NCBI GenBank assembly: GCA_019749855.1
Contig: JAIEPI010000015.1
Span: forward strand, 1 to 9,986
DNA: 9,986 bases
DNA from: Rickettsiales bacterium
GTDB taxonomy: Bacteria > Pseudomonadota > Alphaproteobacteria > Rickettsiales > UBA998
Direction: 5' to 3'
Position 1 is the stretch's first letter, and each line of letters opens with the position of its first letter. Shown here piece after piece: positions 6,977 through 9,986 of the stretch. The translations under genes and the position numbers were made by a program. The notes beneath the pieces are model-generated. The model was not told the origin of the DNA. It was given only the letters and a program-made list of their open reading frames with translations, and searched no databases.

Positions 6977-6980
6977 AGCT

Positions 6981-9686
6981 ATGCAAGCCACACAGAGCAT
7001 TTCACCTGCCGCCGAATCGACCAATGCGACGAGCGTTTCCCCCGGTATGGCGCAGTATCTTGCGTTGAAAGCATCACACCCGGAGTATTTACTGTTTTAT
7101 CGCATGGGCGATTTCTATGAGCTTTTTTTTGATGACGCGATACGGGCCGCCTCCATTCTGGATATTGCGCTCACCAAGCGCGGCAAACTGGAGGGGGTGG
7201 ACATCCCCATGTGCGGCGTACCGGCGCATGCGGCGGAAGCGTATCTGGCGCGACTGATTGCGGCGGGTGTTAAAGTCGCCATTTGCGAACAACTCGAGGA
7301 TCCAGCGGAAGCGAAAAAGCGCGGCGCAAAATCGGTGGTCAAGCGCGATGTGGTGCGCATCGTCACGCCCGGGACTTTGACGGAAGAGTCGCTGCTGTCA
7401 CCTACGCGCTCGAATTATCTCGCCTGTCTGGCACAGCAAGCGGGTCACTTTGCCCTCGCATGGCTCGACATCACCACCGGCGAGTTTGGCGTCTGTGAAA
7501 CCTCCAGCGAACGCGTATTGTCTGATCTTGCGCGATTGCAGCCCAGTGAAGTACTGATGGGGCAATCGAGCATGGCACGCCCCGAGTGGCAATCGGTGAT
7601 ACAGGAGCTGGACACCCGCATTAGCCCAATTGCCGATAGTAGCCTGCATGCCAAGCGCGGTTATCAGCGCCTCATCAGTTTTTACGGTGTCGCCAGTACG
7701 GAGCCGTGGGGCGAGTTTCACGATGCTGAGATTGCCGCATGCGGGGCATTGCTCGATTACATCCTGATTACTCAGAAAGATCAGCGCCCACGGCTCGATC
7801 CACCACGCAAACAGCCAAGCCATGCCAGCATGGTGATTGATGCAGCCACACGGCGTAATCTGGAGCTGGTGGTCAATTTACAGGGTGAGAAACAGGGCAG
7901 TCTGCTGGCAACCATTGATCATACCGTCAGTGCGGCGGGTGGCCGCCTGCTGCGCGGCTGGTTGTGCCAGCCCCTCACTGATCTGGCTACCATTCATGCG
8001 CGGCAGGATGCGGTGGAATATCTGCTCACCCGCGCATCATTGCTTGGCAAGATCAATGATACGCTGCAACAATTGCCCGATATGGAGCGCATCGTGAGCC
8101 GCCTGATGATGCAGCGCGGTGGCCCACGTGACCTGCAACAACTGACGGCTGGATTGCATATTCTCAACCAACTGAGAGGCATGCTTGAGAGTGAGGACAT
8201 GCAACTTCCCTCCGCTCTGCATGGCGTGAAGCAAAATCTGCGTGATCAATCAGCGCTGGAGCTTTTGCTGGCGCGAGCGTTGCAGGATCACTGCCCGTTG
8301 CTGGCACGTGACGGTGGGTTTATTGCCACGGGTTACCATGCGGCTCTGGATGAGTTTCGTGTGCTGCGTGATGAGTCACGGCGGGTGATTGCCCAGATGC
8401 AGATGCGTTATGCGGATGAATGTGGAATTGGCTCGCTGAAGATAAAGCATAATCATGTGCTTGGATATTATATTGAAATTACGCGGCGTCATGAAAAGCA
8501 GGTGCCAGAGCATTTTATTCACCGCCAGACCATGAAAGATGCGCTGCGCTACAGCACGGTGGAGCTGGGTGAAATTGAGCGCAACATTTCGGATGCGGGT
8601 GACCGTGCGCTGAAGATTGAACTGGAATTATATGACGAGCTGCTCGCTGCTGTGCAGGCACAGGCAGAGCCTATTTTAGAAGCGGCGCGTGCCAGTGCTG
8701 CATTGGACGGATTTCAGGCATTGGCGGTTCTGGCCAAAAAGAATGATTATTGCCGACCAAAGATGGATGACAGCCGCGCTTTCTACATCCATAAGGGGCG
8801 GCATCCAGTGGTGGAAGCACGCATGCGAACGCTGGGCGAATCATTCATCAGCAATGACTGTGATCTCGCAGATTCGCAGCGCCTGTGGCTATTAACAGGC
8901 CCGAATATGGCGGGGAAATCCACGTTTCTGCGCCAAAATGCGGTGATAACTATTCTGGCGCAAATGGGTAGTTATGTTCCGGCTGAATCGGCGCATATTG
9001 GCATGGTCGATCGTTTGTTTTCGCGGGTGGGCGCCTCGGATGATCTGGCGCGTGGCCGCTCAACCTTCATGGTGGAGATGGTGGAAACGGCGACCATTCT
9101 GCATCAGTCCACCGAGCGCTCGCTGGTGATTCTTGATGAGATTGGCCGTGGCACCGCCACCTTTGATGGCTTGTCCATTGCCTGGGCGGTGGCAGAACAT
9201 TTGCATCACAACACGCGCTGCCGCGGCCTGTTTGCCACGCATTACCATGAGCTGACACTGTTGAGCGAGAGCCTGCCTGCACTTTCCTGTCACACCATGC
9301 GAGTGCGTGAATGGAAGGGTGAGGTGATTTTTCTGCATGAGGTGGCCGCTGGTCAGGCGGATCGCTCCTACGGCATTCATGTGGCGCGACTGGCGGGCCT
9401 GCCGGCGGAGGTTCTGCATCGCGCCCAGATCATTCTCAAAAAACTGGAAGAAAAAGCGCAGCATCCGGCATCAGGCCTCAGCACTGGCAGTTTGCCGTTG
9501 TTTGCATTTGCCGGTGCACAAGACATGGCGTCACCACTTGAGGAGACACCTGCAAAACCTTCAGCGCTCATGCTACAGCTGCAGTCCCTTGATCCTGACA
9601 CCCTCACCCCCCGCGAGGCGCTGGACGCACTCTATGCGCTCAAGCGATTGGAAGCGGAAGAAAGCCCCATTATGTCAGATTTGTGA
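6981..9686 (+). CDS. mutS: DNA mismatch repair protein MutS
   Basis: MutS recognises base mismatches and small loops in newly replicated DNA and, with MutL, starts their removal. The 901-residue product is full length. The mismatch-reading motif is F45-Y-E47 in RMGDFYELF. The connector and lever/clamp domains fill about residues 140-600. The ATPase domain has the Walker A motif GPNMAGKST (640-648), Walker B ending in D719-E720 (LVILDEIGRG) and the FATHYHEL motif after it. The C-terminal tail holds a possible beta-clamp-binding peptide (SLPLF, 837-841) and ends in the tetramerisation-type segment DPDTLTPREALDALY from residue 871. I chose the ATG at 6981; the next in-frame ATG at 7047 lacks a ribosome binding site, although the first 22 residues are poorly conserved-looking. 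It diverges from the 167-residue gene and converges on the ferredoxin gene with 27 nt between stops. Confidence 0.98.
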   Translation: MQATQSISPAAESTNATSVSPGMAQYLALKASHPEYLLFYRMGDFYELFFDDAIRAASILDIALTKRGKLEGVDIPMCGVPAHAAEAYLARLIAAGVKVAICEQLEDPAEAKKRGAKSVVKRDVVRIVTPGTLTEESLLSPTRSNYLACLAQQAGHFALAWLDITTGEFGVCETSSERVLSDLARLQPSEVLMGQSSMARPEWQSVIQELDTRISPIADSSLHAKRGYQRLISFYGVASTEPWGEFHDAEIAACGALLDYILITQKDQRPRLDPPRKQPSHASMVIDAATRRNLELVVNLQGEKQGSLLATIDHTVSAAGGRLLRGWLCQPLTDLATIHARQDAVEYLLTRASLLGKINDTLQQLPDMERIVSRLMMQRGGPRDLQQLTAGLHILNQLRGMLESEDMQLPSALHGVKQNLRDQSALELLLARALQDHCPLLARDGGFIATGYHAALDEFRVLRDESRRVIAQMQMRYADECGIGSLKIKHNHVLGYYIEITRRHEKQVPEHFIHRQTMKDALRYSTVELGEIERNISDAGDRALKIELELYDELLAAVQAQAEPILEAARASAALDGFQALAVLAKKNDYCRPKMDDSRAFYIHKGRHPVVEARMRTLGESFISNDCDLADSQRLWLLTGPNMAGKSTFLRQNAVITILAQMGSYVPAESAHIGMVDRLFSRVGASDDLARGRSTFMVEMVETATILHQSTERSLVILDEIGRGTATFDGLSIAWAVAEHLHHNTRCRGLFATHYHELTLLSESLPALSCHTMRVREWKGEVIFLHEVAAGQADRSYGIHVARLAGLPAEVLHRAQIILKKLEEKAQHPASGLSTGSLPLFAFAGAQDMASPLEETPAKPSALMLQLQSLDPDTLTPREALDALYALKRLEAEESPIMSDL

Positions 9687-9713
9687 TTGAACAGGGACAC
9701 TCATCATCAACAA

Positions 9714-9986
9714 TTACAGCGGATCAGCAATCGCCAGCTGCGCCACCACCTGCCCGCCCTGTAGATGCTGCGCGATGATGAGATCGACTTCCTCATGCGT
9801 CGTTGGCCGGTACCATGTACCCTGCGGATAGATAACCATCACCGGCCCCAGCTCACAACGATCAAGGCAGCCCGCCGCATTAATGCGCACATCAGTGAGA
9901 CCCAGCTCCTTGCAGCGCTGTTTCATGTAGTCACGGATTGGCCCTGCCCCGCGATCAATGCACGAGCCACGCTCATGCCCCTCCGC
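9714..9986 (-). CDS. Thioredoxin-like 2Fe-2S ferredoxin, 5' end outside the window
   Basis: Ninety C-terminal residues are visible, ending at TAA (9714-9716) and open to the right edge. The apparent ATG at 9926 is internal: in-frame coding continues upstream with AEGHERGSC, which belongs to the same domain. The segments EGHERGSC, INAAGCLDRCELGP and YPQGTWYRP fit the small (2Fe-2S) ferredoxin-like family of thioredoxin fold. Three of the four expected cluster cysteines are seen (visible residues 9, 40 and 44); the first should lie just beyond the edge. C25 is extra and probably not a ligand. Such proteins carry electrons, but the partner is unknown. It is convergent with mutS, and no terminator hairpin is visible in the short gap. 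Confidence 0.9.
   Translation of the reverse strand, partial: AEGHERGSCIDRGAGPIRDYMKQRCKELGLTDVRINAAGCLDRCELGPVMVIYPQGTWYRPTTHEEVDLIIAQHLQGGQVVAQLAIADPL

Noticed and set aside
7398..7823. 141-residue minus-strand open frame inside mutS
   Set aside because: It is antisense to an intact, conserved MutS frame and has no domain; the same holds for the frame at 9060-9464.
9926..9926. ATG as the start of the ferredoxin-like gene
   Set aside because: The frame continues upstream to the window edge with residues (EGHERGSC) that belong to the same iron-sulfur domain, so the real start is outside.

Overview
This looks like a chromosomal housekeeping segment of an alphaproteobacterium. The evidence is an F0-type ATP synthase cluster in the order atpI-atpB-atpE-b'-b with two different b-type stalk subunits and no F1 genes following it, a malic enzyme fused to a phosphotransacetylase domain (maeB), and maeB and mutS facing away from each other with one gene between them. 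The split of F0 from F1 and the b/b' pair are typical of Alphaproteobacteria (b' also occurs in phototrophs). I cannot place the lineage more precisely. Base composition looks moderate and even, and I see no insertion sequence, tRNA, rRNA, CRISPR array or phage gene.

Layout. From 6826 down to 1 everything reads on the minus strand. In transcription order: an unrecognised 167-residue protein (6826-6323), maeB (6167-3855), a secreted DsbA-like thiol oxidoreductase (3714-3001), atpI (3004-2699, overlapping the dsbA-like gene by an ATGA), atpB (2605-1871), atpE (1837-1616), b' (1565-1038), b (974-495), and the start of an outer-membrane beta-barrel-like protein (465 to the left edge, cut off). 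mutS reads on the plus strand (6981-9686) and converges on a minus-strand 2Fe-2S thioredoxin-like ferredoxin (9714 to the right edge, 5' end cut off).

How the genes work together. AtpI, AtpB, AtpE, b' and b together give the membrane rotor, proton channel and peripheral stalk of ATP synthase; F1 must be encoded elsewhere. The DsbA-like gene is physically coupled to the start of this operon, and the beta-barrel gene begins only 29 nt after the b gene with its own ribosome binding site, so the operon may carry an envelope protein at each end. MaeB links malate to pyruvate metabolism, and MutS starts mismatch repair.

I found no exotic system. The points most worth a second look are the dsbA-like/atpI coupling, the possible co-transcription of the beta-barrel gene, the unrecognised 167-residue protein, a dyad upstream of maeB, overlapping tandem repeats upstream of the dsbA-like gene, and alternative hairpins over the mutS ribosome binding site.
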